Shown here: piece after piece, positions 27,336 through 37,600 of the stretch
How the letters are laid out: each line of letters starts with the position of its first letter
Position numbering within the stretch: the stretch's first letter is position 1
Assembly: GCF_025345565.1 (NCBI RefSeq)
Contig: NZ_CP054475.1
Coordinates: 3,761,129 to 3,825,128, forward strand
Reading direction: 5' to 3'
DNA from: Thalassolituus hydrocarboniclasticus
GTDB taxonomy: Bacteria > Pseudomonadota > Gammaproteobacteria > Pseudomonadales > Oceanobacteraceae
DNA length: 64,000 bases
The notes under the pieces: generated by a model
What the model was told of the DNA's origin: nothing
Database searches by the model: none
Seen by the model: the letters and a program-made list of their open reading frames with translations, nothing else
Position numbers and translations under genes: made by a program

Positions 27336-28496
27336 ATGAACTACGAAGCAGGTGCAGCAGCGCTGATCGGACTGTGCCTCAGCAGCGTACTGCTGCTGGC
27401 TACCCTGAGCTGGATGGTCAATCATGCCCATACCCGCCTGACCATCGCCTGGCTTTTGGGGCTGGCAACGCTGGTGATGCTGCAATCGCTGGAATTTCTC
27501 TATCACGCCACCGATATGTTTCTGCGCTGGCCGTTCTTTCTGAAGCTGGTCGACCCGCTGGTTGTTCTGCTGCCACTCACACTGTATGGCTATCAGCGCG
27601 CACTGCAGGGCGACAATATTTTTCACCCGCGCAGGCAGATGCTGCTGCATTTATCTCCGGCCTTTATCGTCGCCTTAATGGATATTTCATACTGGAGCCT
27701 GCCCGCCGCCGAACGCATCGACTGGATGCTGAAAGTACGGATCGACGAAAGCCTGTGGCAACCACTGGCGCCCTACGGCAACGACTACCTCGCCATTATC
27801 GCCGGTCTCAGCCTGCTGTACTGGTGGCGGCAGCGCACCCTGGGCTACCAGGGACGTAAAGCCAGACTCGGCAGCTGGATTAATAAACTGCAGACCGTAC
27901 AGCTGATTATTGCCCTCTCACTGCTGGGCCGTATTCTGCTCAGCACTGGCTTTGGCTGGAACCTGTCGGTGGCCTTTGCCCTCGCCCCGACCAGTGCTTA
28001 CCTGCTGTATCTGATGCTCAGCCACGTTCAGCTGCCGCAAAGCCATCCGCCGCGCCAGCCGCTGGCAACGTCACCCAAACCAGACAACTCAGCCCCGGGC
28101 AGCGCAGACCCGGACAGCAGCAACGTCACACCAGCCGATACCAGCGCAGCTACCGCCAACAACGCCCAGCAGGAACTCTTCGCCGAGCTGCAGCAGGCGC
28201 TGGCCAATGGCGCCTTCCGCGATAATGAACTGTCACTGGGCAAGCTGGCCGCCATGCGTGGCATGACCAGCCATCAGGCATCGGCGGCGATTAACCAGTG
28301 CTCCGGCAGTAATTTTTACGACTGGCTCAACCGCTACCGGATTGAGGCCGCACAGCAGGCGCTGCGCGACAGCGATACGCCGGTATCACGCATCTGTTTT
28401 GATGTGGGTTTTAATTCAAAATCGACCTTTAACACAGCCTTTCGCCGCTTCAGTGGTTGTACGCCAACGGAGTTCCGGCGCAACCATCATGCCTGA
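27336..28496 (+). CDS. AraC-family regulator with an N-terminal multi-spanning membrane domain
   Basis: A 386-residue protein. The first about 225 residues contain roughly seven hydrophobic segments (AALIGLCLSSVLLLATLSWMV through SVAFALAPTSAYLLYLMLSHV). A disordered Pro/Ser/Ala linker follows (about 235-275), then a C-terminal AraC DNA-binding domain with two helix-turn-helices (LSLGKLAAMRGMTSHQASAAIN and SRICFDVGFNSKSTFNTAFRRFSGCTP). The ATG at 27336 has GAGAGG five bases upstream. It would sense something at the membrane and bind DNA directly. It is divergent from the acylase gene, its likely target. Confidence 0.92.
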   Translation: MNYEAGAAALIGLCLSSVLLLATLSWMVNHAHTRLTIAWLLGLATLVMLQSLEFLYHATDMFLRWPFFLKLVDPLVVLLPLTLYGYQRALQGDNIFHPRRQMLLHLSPAFIVALMDISYWSLPAAERIDWMLKVRIDESLWQPLAPYGNDYLAIIAGLSLLYWWRQRTLGYQGRKARLGSWINKLQTVQLIIALSLLGRILLSTGFGWNLSVAFALAPTSAYLLYLMLSHVQLPQSHPPRQPLATSPKPDNSAPGSADPDSSNVTPADTSAATANNAQQELFAELQQALANGAFRDNELSLGKLAAMRGMTSHQASAAINQCSGSNFYDWLNRYRIEAAQQALRDSDTPVSRICFDVGFNSKSTFNTAFRRFSGCTPTEFRRNHHA

Positions 28497-28854
28497 CAGG
28501 GTTTTGCCATCAGGCTTTACCCATCTGTTCGGCAAAACGTCCGGGACTTACCCCGCTACGGCGGGCCCAGACTCACACATTCAGGCGCATACATTCGGAC
28601 GCAAAAACTCAAACGCAATGCCGAATATAAAATCAAACACCGCTATGCGGACGAATTTTATCCGCTATCAGAATTCGCTCATTTTTGCTTACCCTAAAAC
28701 TGAATGCCGTACAGCATGATCCCGTCAACAAAGCTATAAAACTCGTTTTCCAGCAAGAAATAGCGAAGTTCTGCTTCGTACCAACCTTCTTATTTTGAAA
28801 AACTAGTGCAGAATTTTTTTACGCGCGATTCAAGAGTCGGCCTCCTGATTAAAC
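28497..28854. other. Intergenic region without a gene
   Basis: The 358 bp between the convergent AraC-type genes hold no open frame I can support. There is a weak hairpin, CCCGC-TACG-GCGGG, near 28552, and an AT-rich stretch from about 28725 to 28830 containing GCGAAGTTCTGCTTCG (about 28762-28777), a small palindrome. No clear terminator is visible. Confidence 0.5.
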
Positions 28855-29880
28855 CTATCCCCTCCCCATAAACCCGCGCTTTAATGTCTCCGACGGGTTT
28901 TCACCAAACAGTTGTTTGTAATCATGGGCAAACTGGCCGGCATGCCAGAAGCCCCAGTGGCTGGCAATGCGCTGCACGGTTACGTCGTCCTGTTCAACAT
29001 CGAGAATGGCATCGGGTTGTGACAGTGCACGACGTACAGAATTTAAGCGTGATACGCGTAAATAACGTAACGGGCTGATGCCCAGAATACTTTCAAAACT
29101 GTATTGCAGGGTGCGGCGGCTTACATGGGTTAATTCGCACAGTTCGGTCATGGTAACCGGTGCATTGGGGTTGGCGGCGAGAAAATCTTTTACCCGGTCA
29201 ACCACCGCTTTACGCCGTGCATAGGCCGGCAGCGTATTGCTGTTGTTATCTGGTTGTTGCAGCACTTCGAGTACGGCCATTAACAGCATGTCCTGCTGTA
29301 ACGGCCCGGCAAGACCGCTGTGTTTGGGTGCCAGTAAGCGCTGTAACACATAACGCAGGGCGTTGAGTTTTTGTTCCTGCCAGCCGCGCCGTGGTGATTG
29401 CCATAAACGCGCATCAAGGTTAATGCCCTGCGCCTCAGCACACTGTGTCAGCGCCTGCTGGCTGACCACGATGCCGTAAATATCGAAGCTTTGCGGTGTC
29501 ACTAATTCAAAACCGGTGTTTCCCGGCCGGCACATTAATTCGTTGCTGGCCACTTCCTGGCCGTTAATACGGCAGTCCTGTTCGCCGGCGGCAAATCCCA
29601 GCCAGACAGAATCCGGCCAGACATTGCACTGCTGGCGCAGCGCCTGACTGGTGTGTTCACGGAATACCTGCAAATGCTCCAGCGCCAGTTCGTCGATGCG
29701 GCCATAAAAAGCGCCGTCGCTGAGCTGATCGTATTCCTGTTGCCAGTCACGCAGGTTGTGGGCGTGCTCGTCCGCATCGGTTGCTTCGGTTATGCACCAA
29801 TCGGGGGCGGATTTTTCTGCAACCGCTGCATTAGTGTGCGCGCCATCTGCAACGGCAGGCAATAAAGCTGAGTGTTTCAC
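28855..29880 (-). CDS. AraC-family regulator, probable ethanolamine-utilisation activator
   Basis: A 341-residue AraC protein with a cytoplasmic N-terminal sensing domain and two C-terminal helix-turn-helices (VTMTELCELTHVSRRTLQYSFESILGISPLRYLRVSRLNSVRRAL and VTVQRIASHWGFWHAGQFAHDYKQLFGENPSETL). The HWGFWHxGQFAxDYK block is typical of EutR-like and related catabolic activators. It is transcribed away from eutB-eutC-permease with a 228-bp shared promoter region, so it most likely activates that operon in response to ethanolamine, perhaps with cobalamin as in enterobacteria. That assignment rests on context. Confidence 0.88.
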   Translation of the reverse strand: MKHSALLPAVADGAHTNAAVAEKSAPDWCITEATDADEHAHNLRDWQQEYDQLSDGAFYGRIDELALEHLQVFREHTSQALRQQCNVWPDSVWLGFAAGEQDCRINGQEVASNELMCRPGNTGFELVTPQSFDIYGIVVSQQALTQCAEAQGINLDARLWQSPRRGWQEQKLNALRYVLQRLLAPKHSGLAGPLQQDMLLMAVLEVLQQPDNNSNTLPAYARRKAVVDRVKDFLAANPNAPVTMTELCELTHVSRRTLQYSFESILGISPLRYLRVSRLNSVRRALSQPDAILDVEQDDVTVQRIASHWGFWHAGQFAHDYKQLFGENPSETLKRGFMGRG

Positions 29881-30108
29881 AAATATCCTGTGCTCAGGGT
29901 CTCTGATTTCGCTGTTTTTACCATCATTAATCCGCTGATTTAAATAACAAAAACCACATTTGCCAAAATTCGATAGGCCGCCGGAACGCTATTCGCTGAG
30001 CTGTTGATAAAGGATGAGGCTGTCAGCTGTATCTGCGACAGCAATATCTGTTCCGGTCGCGCCCATCTTATTGCCGGCCGCAACACGTCATTGTTTCAGG
30101 AAACCGCT

Positions 30109-31536
30109 ATGCATAAAGCGTATCGCTACTCTCTGGGTAGCAAGACCTACGAATTCCGTAATCTGGCCGACCTGATGGCCAGAGCAACCCCTGCCCGCTC
30201 CGGCGACCGTCTGGCCGGGGTGATTGCCCGTTCCGCCGAAGAACGTGCCGTAGCACAGATGGCGCTGGCCGAGGTGCCACTGAAGAATTTTCTTAACGAG
30301 GTATTAATTCCTTACGAACAGGATGAAGTCACCCGTTTAATTATCGACGAACACGATGCGCTGGCATTTGCACCCATCAGTCATTTTACCGTGGGTGATT
30401 TCCGTAACTGGCTGCTTTCCGATCTGGCCAGCAGCGACATGCTGGCCAGTATCCGCAACGGTATCACGCCGGAAATGGCGGCAGCGGTGAGTAAAATTAT
30501 GCGCAATCAGGATTTAATTCTGGTCGCGCAAAAATGCCGTGTTATTACCGCTTTCCGCAGCACCATTGGTTTACCCAAACGCCTGGCGACGCGTCTGCAG
30601 CCGAACCATCCGACCGACGATATGAATGGTATTGCCGCCAGTATTCTCGATGGCCTGCTGTATGGCAGCGGCGATGCGGTGATTGGTATTAACCCTGCCA
30701 CCGATAACGTTGCTCAGGCCACCCGGCTGATGAAATTAATGGACGAGGTCATCAGAAAATACGAAATTCCAACCCAGTCCTGTGTGCTGACCCATGTCAC
30801 CAATACGCTGGAATGCATCGAACAGGGCGCACCGGTCGATCTGGTATTTCAGTCGATTGGCGGCACCGAGGCCACCAACTCCAGCTTTGGTTTTAATTTA
30901 GCCACACTGGCCGAAGCCGAGCAGGCCGCACTGTCATTACAGCGCGGTACCGTGGGCAATAACGTGATGTATTTTGAAACCGGTCAGGGCAGCGCATTAT
31001 CAGCCAATGCTCACCACGGGCTGGATCAGCAAACCTGTGAGACCCGCGCCTATGCCGTAGCGCGCAAATTTAATCCGCTGCTAGTGAATACCGTGGTGGG
31101 TTTTATTGGCCCGGAATATTTATTCGACGGTAAAGAAATTATCCGCGCCGGTCTGGAAGATCATTTCTGCGCCAAATTACTCGGCCTGCCAATGGGCTGT
31201 GACGTTTGCTACACCAACCACGCCGAAGCCGATCAGAACGATATGGATAACCTGCTGACCTTACTGGGCGCAGCCGGTTGTTCGTTTGTGATGGGCATTC
31301 CCGGCTCCGACGACATTATGCTCAATTATCAGACCACCTCATTCCACGACGCGTTATACGCACGCCGTGTTCTGGGCCTTGGGCCATCACCGGAATTCGA
31401 AGCCTGGCTGGAAAAAATGCAGATTATGAGCAACGCCGCCGGTGCCTGCTTAAACGATGCATTACCACCGGCGTTTGCAGCGTCATTAAAAACATTACCG
31501 GCCGGTAATTCAGCATCGGAGGTGTCCAATGGTTGA
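30109..31536 (+). CDS. eutB: Ethanolamine ammonia-lyase large subunit EutB
   Basis: The adenosylcobalamin-dependent catalytic subunit that converts ethanolamine to acetaldehyde and ammonia. ATG at 30109 gives 475 residues, near the family norm; the upstream open frame to 30004 has no site. Characteristic blocks are [60 protein letters not shown]-like segment near residue 160, [14 protein letters not shown]-like segment near residue 225, and [20 protein letters not shown]. The C-terminus extends slightly beyond E. coli EutB. It overlaps eutC by 8 bp (ATGGTTGA), giving translational coupling. No reactivase gene (eutA) is visible. Confidence 0.97.
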   Translation: MHKAYRYSLGSKTYEFRNLADLMARATPARSGDRLAGVIARSAEERAVAQMALAEVPLKNFLNEVLIPYEQDEVTRLIIDEHDALAFAPISHFTVGDFRNWLLSDLASSDMLASIRNGITPEMAAAVSKIMRNQDLILVAQKCRVITAFRSTIGLPKRLATRLQPNHPTDDMNGIAASILDGLLYGSGDAVIGINPATDNVAQATRLMKLMDEVIRKYEIPTQSCVLTHVTNTLECIEQGAPVDLVFQSIGGTEATNSSFGFNLATLAEAEQAALSLQRGTVGNNVMYFETGQGSALSANAHHGLDQQTCETRAYAVARKFNPLLVNTVVGFIGPEYLFDGKEIIRAGLEDHFCAKLLGLPMGCDVCYTNHAEADQNDMDNLLTLLGAAGCSFVMGIPGSDDIMLNYQTTSFHDALYARRVLGLGPSPEFEAWLEKMQIMSNAAGACLNDALPPAFAASLKTLPAGNSASEVSNG

Positions 31537-32482
31537 TCAGCCAGATATCCATAACGATGACTGGAACGGCGTTGTTGATAACCCATGGCGTCGCCTGCGC
31601 CAGTTTACCGCAGCGCGCATTGGCCTCGGACGCAGCGGCATCAGTCTGCCAACCAAAGAAATGCTGGAATTTCAGTTAGCCCACGCTCAGGCGCGTGATG
31701 CGGTACATACGCCACTCGATTTTTCTGAACTGACACAGCAGCTGGAAACCCTGGCCGAACAGTATCCGCTGTTAAGCGACGAGCCACCGTTAAAGCTGCA
31801 CAGCGAAGCCGTTGACCGCATGACCTACTTACAGCGCCCCGATTTAGGCCGCCGTCTGGATGAAGCATCACGGGTATTACTGCAGCAGGAACAGCAAACG
31901 CCGGAACAACCTTTTGATCTGGCGCTGGTCATTGCCGACGGTTTATCCGCCACCGCTATTGCCCATAACGCCGTGCCTTTTATTCAGGCCTTATGCGAAG
32001 AGCTGCAGGACGATAAGCAAGCGTGGAAATTTGCCCCCATCACCCTGGTAGAACAGGGTCGGGTCGCAATCGGTGATGATGTCGGCGAATTATTAAATGC
32101 TAAAACCGTACTGGTATTAATTGGCGAACGGCCGGGGTTAAGTTCTCCCGACAGCCTCGGTTTATATCTCACCTGGGCACCGGTGCGCGGCCTGACCGAT
32201 GCCCGCCGCAATTGTATTTCCAACGTTCGGCCAGAAGGTCTGAACTTCAGCGAAGCGGCCCATAAGGCCGGTTATTTACTGCGCGAATCACGCCGGCTGC
32301 AGCTATCCGGCGTACAACTTAAAGACCGCAGCGGCTCGCTGACCGGCCCCGCAGACAGCCTGTCAGAAAGTACCGCACAAGCGGCGACCATTGATCATCA
32401 GCCCGATTTTCCGGATGAGCATACAACAATAAAACCCGCCTCTTCCCCCGCGGCAGAGACGAAAAACTTTCTGCTCGGCTGA
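31529..32482 (+). CDS. eutC: Ethanolamine ammonia-lyase small subunit EutC
   Basis: The small subunit that completes the cobalamin pocket of ethanolamine ammonia-lyase. The 317-residue product has [34 protein letters not shown] at the N-terminus, then the conserved [22 protein letters not shown] and [40 protein letters not shown]. It ends in an unusual Ser/Pro-rich extension (from about residue 275) ahead of FLLG. It is coupled to eutB by overlap and followed by the permease gene after 54 bp. Confidence 0.97.
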   Translation: MVDQPDIHNDDWNGVVDNPWRRLRQFTAARIGLGRSGISLPTKEMLEFQLAHAQARDAVHTPLDFSELTQQLETLAEQYPLLSDEPPLKLHSEAVDRMTYLQRPDLGRRLDEASRVLLQQEQQTPEQPFDLALVIADGLSATAIAHNAVPFIQALCEELQDDKQAWKFAPITLVEQGRVAIGDDVGELLNAKTVLVLIGERPGLSSPDSLGLYLTWAPVRGLTDARRNCISNVRPEGLNFSEAAHKAGYLLRESRRLQLSGVQLKDRSGSLTGPADSLSESTAQAATIDHQPDFPDEHTTIKPASSPAAETKNFLLG

Positions 32483-32536
32483 TTGTATTTTTTCTGTTTG
32501 AAAAAACACCATTTATTCAACGTATGAGGTAATACC

Positions 32537-33964
32537 ATGTCCACATCCCATCAGGACTACCTTGCCAAACGGCAACTGAAAAAAGGCACCGCCGGCTGGA
32601 TTCTTCTCGCCGGCCTCGGTGTTTCTTATGTAATTTCCGGTGATTTTGCCGGCTGGAACTTTGGTATCGCTCAGGCAGGCTGGGGTGGTTTTGCCATCGC
32701 CGCACTGTTAATGGCGGTGATGTATTTTACCCTGGTGCTGTCACTGGCTGAAATGTCGGCGGCTATTCCGGCCGCCGGTGGCGGTTACAGTTTTGCCCGT
32801 CAGGCAATGGGCCCGGCCGGCGGTTATTTAACCGGCCTTGCGGTATTAATTGAATACGCCCTGGCGCCGGCGGCGATTGTGATCTTTATCGGTTCGGCGG
32901 TTGAAGCTTTACTCGGCTTTAACGGCCCCTGGGTGTATGCCGCCTTTTATTTAGTTTTTATCGGTATTCACTTGGCCGGTGTTGGCGAAGCATTAAAAGT
33001 AATGATGGTGATTTCCGGTCTGGCCGTGCTGGCCATTATTGCCACCGCTGTTGCTTTAATCGGTAATTTTGACAGCGCCAACCTGCTTGATATTGCTGCC
33101 AGCGAAGGCACTTCTGCCATGCTGCCGCTGGGCTGGTACGGTGTTTGGGCTGCACTGCCTTTTGCTATGTGGTTATTCCTGGCGGTAGAAGGTGTACCAC
33201 TGGCCGCCGAAGAATCCAAAGACCCGGCCAAAGATGTACCTAAAGGCATTATCGGTGCGATGGTTTTCCTGCTGTTTACCGCCCTGCTGGTTGTGCTGTT
33301 AATTCCGGGCGCGGCTGGTGCGCAGGCGATGGGCGCAAGTGCCGTACCTCTGGTTGATGCCCTGAATGCAACCGGTAACACCCAACTGGCAACCGTGGTT
33401 AACGTACTGGGTCTGGTCGGTTTAATTGCATCATTCTTCTCCATTATTTACGGTTACAGCCGTCTGGTATTTGCCCTGTCGCGTGCCGGCTATTTGCCAC
33501 AAAGCCTGTCGGTAACCACAGAACGTAAAGTCCCGGCGCGTGCCCTGATCGTTCCTGGCGTACTAGGTTTTGCTGCGTCCCTGAGCGGTGAAGGCGACCT
33601 GATGCTGGCCATGGCCGTGGTTGGTGCAACCGTGTCTTACGCTCTGATGGCACTGAGCCATATTATGCTGCGCGTTAAACAGCCTGAGCTGGTGCGTCCG
33701 TATAAAACACCGGGTGGTGTATTTACTTCCGGTATCGCCCTGCTGTTGTCGCTGATTGCATTAACCGGTGTGTATGCCTTCGACCCACGCGCCTTCTTCT
33801 ACACGCTGATCCTCTTTGTGATTGGTGCGGCCTATTATTTTGGTTACAGCAAAAACCATCTGGTGGCCAAAACCGCCGAAGAAGAATTCGCCATGCTGGA
33901 ACAGGCTGAAGCGGATTTATATCCGGAAGCTGAAGAAGCAACAGCAACCGTACAAGCCGTGTAA
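32537..33964 (+). CDS. eat: Ethanolamine permease (APC family)
   Basis: A 475-residue amino-acid/polyamine/organocation superfamily carrier with about 12 membrane segments. The start (LKKGTAGWILLAGLGVSYVISGDFAGWNFGIAQAGWGGF) and FAMWLFLAVEGVPLAAEESKDPAKDVPKG are typical of ethanolamine permeases found next to eutBC in pseudomonads. The C-terminus is acidic and cytoplasmic. It is the last gene of the operon and is followed by a strong terminator. With eutBC it lets the cell use ethanolamine as nitrogen source; the aldehyde dehydrogenase needed for carbon use is not in the window. Confidence 0.93.
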   Translation: MSTSHQDYLAKRQLKKGTAGWILLAGLGVSYVISGDFAGWNFGIAQAGWGGFAIAALLMAVMYFTLVLSLAEMSAAIPAAGGGYSFARQAMGPAGGYLTGLAVLIEYALAPAAIVIFIGSAVEALLGFNGPWVYAAFYLVFIGIHLAGVGEALKVMMVISGLAVLAIIATAVALIGNFDSANLLDIAASEGTSAMLPLGWYGVWAALPFAMWLFLAVEGVPLAAEESKDPAKDVPKGIIGAMVFLLFTALLVVLLIPGAAGAQAMGASAVPLVDALNATGNTQLATVVNVLGLVGLIASFFSIIYGYSRLVFALSRAGYLPQSLSVTTERKVPARALIVPGVLGFAASLSGEGDLMLAMAVVGATVSYALMALSHIMLRVKQPELVRPYKTPGGVFTSGIALLLSLIALTGVYAFDPRAFFYTLILFVIGAAYYFGYSKNHLVAKTAEEEFAMLEQAEADLYPEAEEATATVQAV

Positions 33965-33982
33965 TAAGCGCACGCTGAAATA

Positions 33983-34010
33983 AAAAACGCAGCCATTGGC
34001 TGCGTTTTTT
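33983..34010 (+). terminator. Rho-independent terminator after the ethanolamine operon
   Basis: AACGCAGCC and GGCTGCGTT form a 9-bp stem with ATT as loop, preceded by AAAA and followed by TTTT, starting about 20 bp after the permease stop. Confidence 0.93.
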
Positions 34011-34188
34011 ATATCTGCAAAAAGCAGAATCAAACGATCCGGATTCGGTATTCACTGCCTGCGCTTCGCGTTATGACAAAGCGCACGGATGCAACTATTT
34101 CATGACGGAAAGTGTTTGCATCCAAACAGCGCTGACAGCCCGCCGTCGCCTGAGCTATGATTGCATTGTTCTGCAGCCGGATACTCTT

Positions 34189-34608
34189 ATGAATATTACT
34201 CCCTGCTTTAACCTCAAGCTGCGCCAGGCCGACCGGGTTCTGACCAGCTACTACGACAACAGCCTGCGCGATCTGGGTATTACCATTGCGCAGTTCTCTG
34301 TTCTGCGTGTGCTGTCGATGCTGAAAAGCCCATCGCAGAAAGAACTGCAGGAAGTTCTGGTGCTGCAGCAAACCACTCTGACACGCAATCTGAAACCGCT
34401 GATCCGCAGCGGCTATGTGCAAACCAACCCCAGCCCCGATGATGGCCGGGTGACTCTGGTGTCCCTGACCGACGAAGGTAAGGCCTTGTTTAATAAGGCA
34501 AAAGTTCGCTGGAAGCAGGCACAGAGCGGTATTTCCCAACACCTTGGAGAAGAGCTTTCTGCGCAGTTGCTGCAGGTTGCCGACGCTATTCTTGCCCTGC
34601 GCAGCTAA
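34189..34608 (+). CDS. MarR-family transcriptional regulator
   Basis: A 139-residue winged-helix regulator. The ATG at 34189 fits the family N-terminus (CFNLKLRQADRVLTSYYDNSLRDLGITIAQFSVL); an in-frame extension to 34102 has no support. The DNA-recognition part is PSQKELQEVLVLQQTTLTRNLKPLIRSGYV and the wing is PDDGRVTLVSLTDEGKAL, with the conserved D-x-R. It lies 69 bp before the RND-type operon, with palindromic repeats between, so it probably represses that operon and perhaps itself, releasing DNA on binding a hydrophobic or phenolic ligand. Confidence 0.93.
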   Translation: MNITPCFNLKLRQADRVLTSYYDNSLRDLGITIAQFSVLRVLSMLKSPSQKELQEVLVLQQTTLTRNLKPLIRSGYVQTNPSPDDGRVTLVSLTDEGKALFNKAKVRWKQAQSGISQHLGEELSAQLLQVADAILALRS

Positions 34609-34615
34609 AAAAAAT

Positions 34616-34660
34616 TTGCCATTTACATGCATATACATTTACATATAGATGCATATGCAT
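34616..34660 (+). promoter_or_regulatory. Candidate promoter and MarR operator upstream of the RND operon
   Basis: ATGCATATGCAT at 34649-34660 is a perfect 12-bp palindrome; a related ATGCATATACAT lies at 34627-34638, 22 bp away (two helical turns). TTGCCA at 34616-34621 could be a -35 element, with weak AT-rich -10 options near 34640. The arrangement fits repression by the adjacent MarR protein. Confidence 0.55.
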
Positions 34661-34677
34661 TTATTTGAGGGCAAAGT

Positions 34678-37600
34678 ATGAATACCAACAGGCAAAAGCA
34701 CTGGCTGCACAGCACCATACAAGCCGGCATCCAGGCGGGGGTTAATTACCCGAAAATGACCCTGTTCGCCGGTTTGCTGTTAATGGCATTACTGATTACC
34801 GGTCTGGGAAAGCTGCACAAAGACACCCGCGCCGATGCTTTTCTCGAAGCCGACAATCCGGCGCTGGTGTATAAAAACAAGGTGCGGGAAATTTTTGGTT
34901 TAAGCGATCCGCTGATCGTTGCCATATACGACCGCTCGGCAGAAGGCATTTACCGCAAACAGACTCTCGATCTGATCGGGCAGCTGACAGATCAGTTAAA
35001 TGCCCTGCCGATGATTAATACGGCACGTACCATCAGTCTGGCCAGCGAAAATAATATCACTGCCTCGGCTGACGGGATGAATGTTGCGCCGTTCTACGAT
35101 TTACGCTCAACAGGCAATGGTGCGGCTGTACGCCAGGCAATAGAAGACTTTCCGCTGTATCACGGCATGCTGGTTGCTGACGACGGCGCGATGAGTATGA
35201 TCGTGCTGGAGCTGTACGACGACAACCAGGCCGAAGCCGCTTACGACGCCATCAATCAGTTGCTGCGGCAAACCCAAGTGCCGGCAGATGTCGAACTGCA
35301 TGTGGCCGGTGAAGGCGCTGTGCTGGGCTATCTCGGCCACTATATCGATCACGATGCCAGCCGCCTGAATCCGCTCGCCGGATTAATTATTACCATTATG
35401 CTGATGGTGGCTTTTCGTCGTTTATTACCGGCTTTGCTGGGTAATCTGGTGATTGCCGCCTCGGTACTGATGACCCTCGGTTTTATGGCTTACTGCGGTG
35501 TGCCTTTTTTTGTTATCACCAATGCTATGCCGGTTATTTTAATTGGTATGGCGGTCGCCGATTCGATTCATATTTTCAGCCACTATTACGAAATGCAGGC
35601 ACGACACCCGGACTGGTCGCTGCAGGCCTGCATCCGTGAAGCCGTTGCCGTTATGGCGCGCCCGGTAACGCTGACGTCGCTGACCACTATTGCCGGATTT
35701 CTTGGCCTGTACGCGTCATCTTATATGCCACCCTTTGAATATTTTGGCTTATTCACCGCCTTCGGCGTGCTGGTTGCCTGGTTTTATTCGCTGTTTGTTT
35801 TACCGGCCTGCATCACCTTACTGAAACCCAGAGTCAGCCAGCGCTGGATTCGCCTTGAGCAAAACAGCCAGCAGGATACTTTTGCCCGCCTGATGACATT
35901 TGTCGGTGGAAGCTGTGTACGCCATCCGCGCGCCACACTGTCATTATTTGCTTTTCTCAGCATCAGCGGCGCCCTGCTGGCCACCCAGATTCAGGTAAAC
36001 GAAAACCGCATTAATACCTTTCATTCCAGCGAAGCGATTTATCAGGCTGACGAAGTCATTAATCAGCATCTGGAAGGCACCAATACGCTGGACATTGTCA
36101 TTACCAGCAGCCGTAACGAAGGGATTTTTTCACCGCAGGTGCTGAATGCCATGGAAGCCCTGCAGGCCTACGCTGAAACCCTGCCACATGTAAATGGTTC
36201 ATCATCGGTGGTGGATTATTTAAAGCAGATGAATAAATCCCTGAACGAAGGCCAGAACGATGCCTACCGTCTGCCACAGGATGCCGACCTGATTGCGCAG
36301 TATTTTCTGCTCTATTCGGCCAGCTCTGATCCTGCCGATTTTTCTGAAGAAATTGATTATGACTACCGTTTGGCCAATATCCGTCTGAATCTCGACAGTG
36401 CCGATTTTATTGCCACCAAACCAGTGGTTGAAGCCCTGCAGCAATATATCGATCAGCACTTTAACAATGCCGTTATGGATGAGCCGGTTACTGCCAGCCT
36501 CAGTGGTCGCGTTAATGTTAATTACCACTGGATTAAAGATCTGGGCGTCAGCCATTTTTACAGTGTGGTGATTTCGCTGCTCTGTGTCTTTCTGGTCTCG
36601 GCGTTATTATTCCGTTCCTGGGCGGCCGGTCTGTTCGCAACCCTGCCGGTAATCTGTTCCATTCTTACGGTTTATGCGGCAATGGCATTGCTGGGGATTG
36701 ATCTGGGCATCGGCACCTCCATGTTTGCTTCGGTAGCCATTGGTCTGGGGATCGACTTTGCTATTCATACCCTCGAACGCCTGAAAACTCTGGTGGCCGA
36801 CGGATTAAAAGGCAGCGGATTATTTACCGAATTATTCCGTTCTACAGGCCGGGCACTGTTATTTAATTATCTGGCGATTGCCTTTGGTTTTGGCGTACTG
36901 ATCAGCTCGCAGGTTGTACCGCTGACGCACTTCGGCACCATTGTCGTGTTATCGGTGAGTATGAGTTTTATCGCTGCCATGACGCTGTTACCGGCACTGA
37001 TTGCATTACTGCAGCCGACCTTTATTTTCGGTGACAAAAAGGCGGCCGAAGCCAGTGCGATAGCGGCAGAAAAACACGTGGCTGGCAGTACGGTACTGAC
37101 ACTGTTATTCACCACTGGTCTGGGCACGGCAGCCTTGTACGGGGCACTCTTGTACGGAGCAGCGAACAGCCAGCCGCTGCAGGCAGAAGAAGCTGTTAAT
37201 ACGGAATTACTGGCAACACTCACGGCCGACAATATCGCACAGCGGGTAAATGCGGTGGATGACGGCCAGCATGTCAGCAGCCAGCTGAGCATGTTGCTGA
37301 CCGACAGTCGTGGCAAAGAACGGCGCCGCGAAACCATGTCTTACCGCAAGTATTTTGGTGACGATAAAAAGACCGTATTTTTTTATAAATCACCGGCCAA
37401 TGTTAAAGACACCGGTTTTCTGACCTTCGATTATGCCGCCGCCGATCAGGAAGATGATCAGTGGCTGTACCTGCCGGCACTGCGCAAGGTGCGCCGGATT
37501 TCTGCATCCGACCGGGGCGATTATTTTATGGGTACCGATTTTACCTATGAAGATATTAAGCAGAACGGTCATATCAGTATTGCCGACTATCAGCTGCAAC

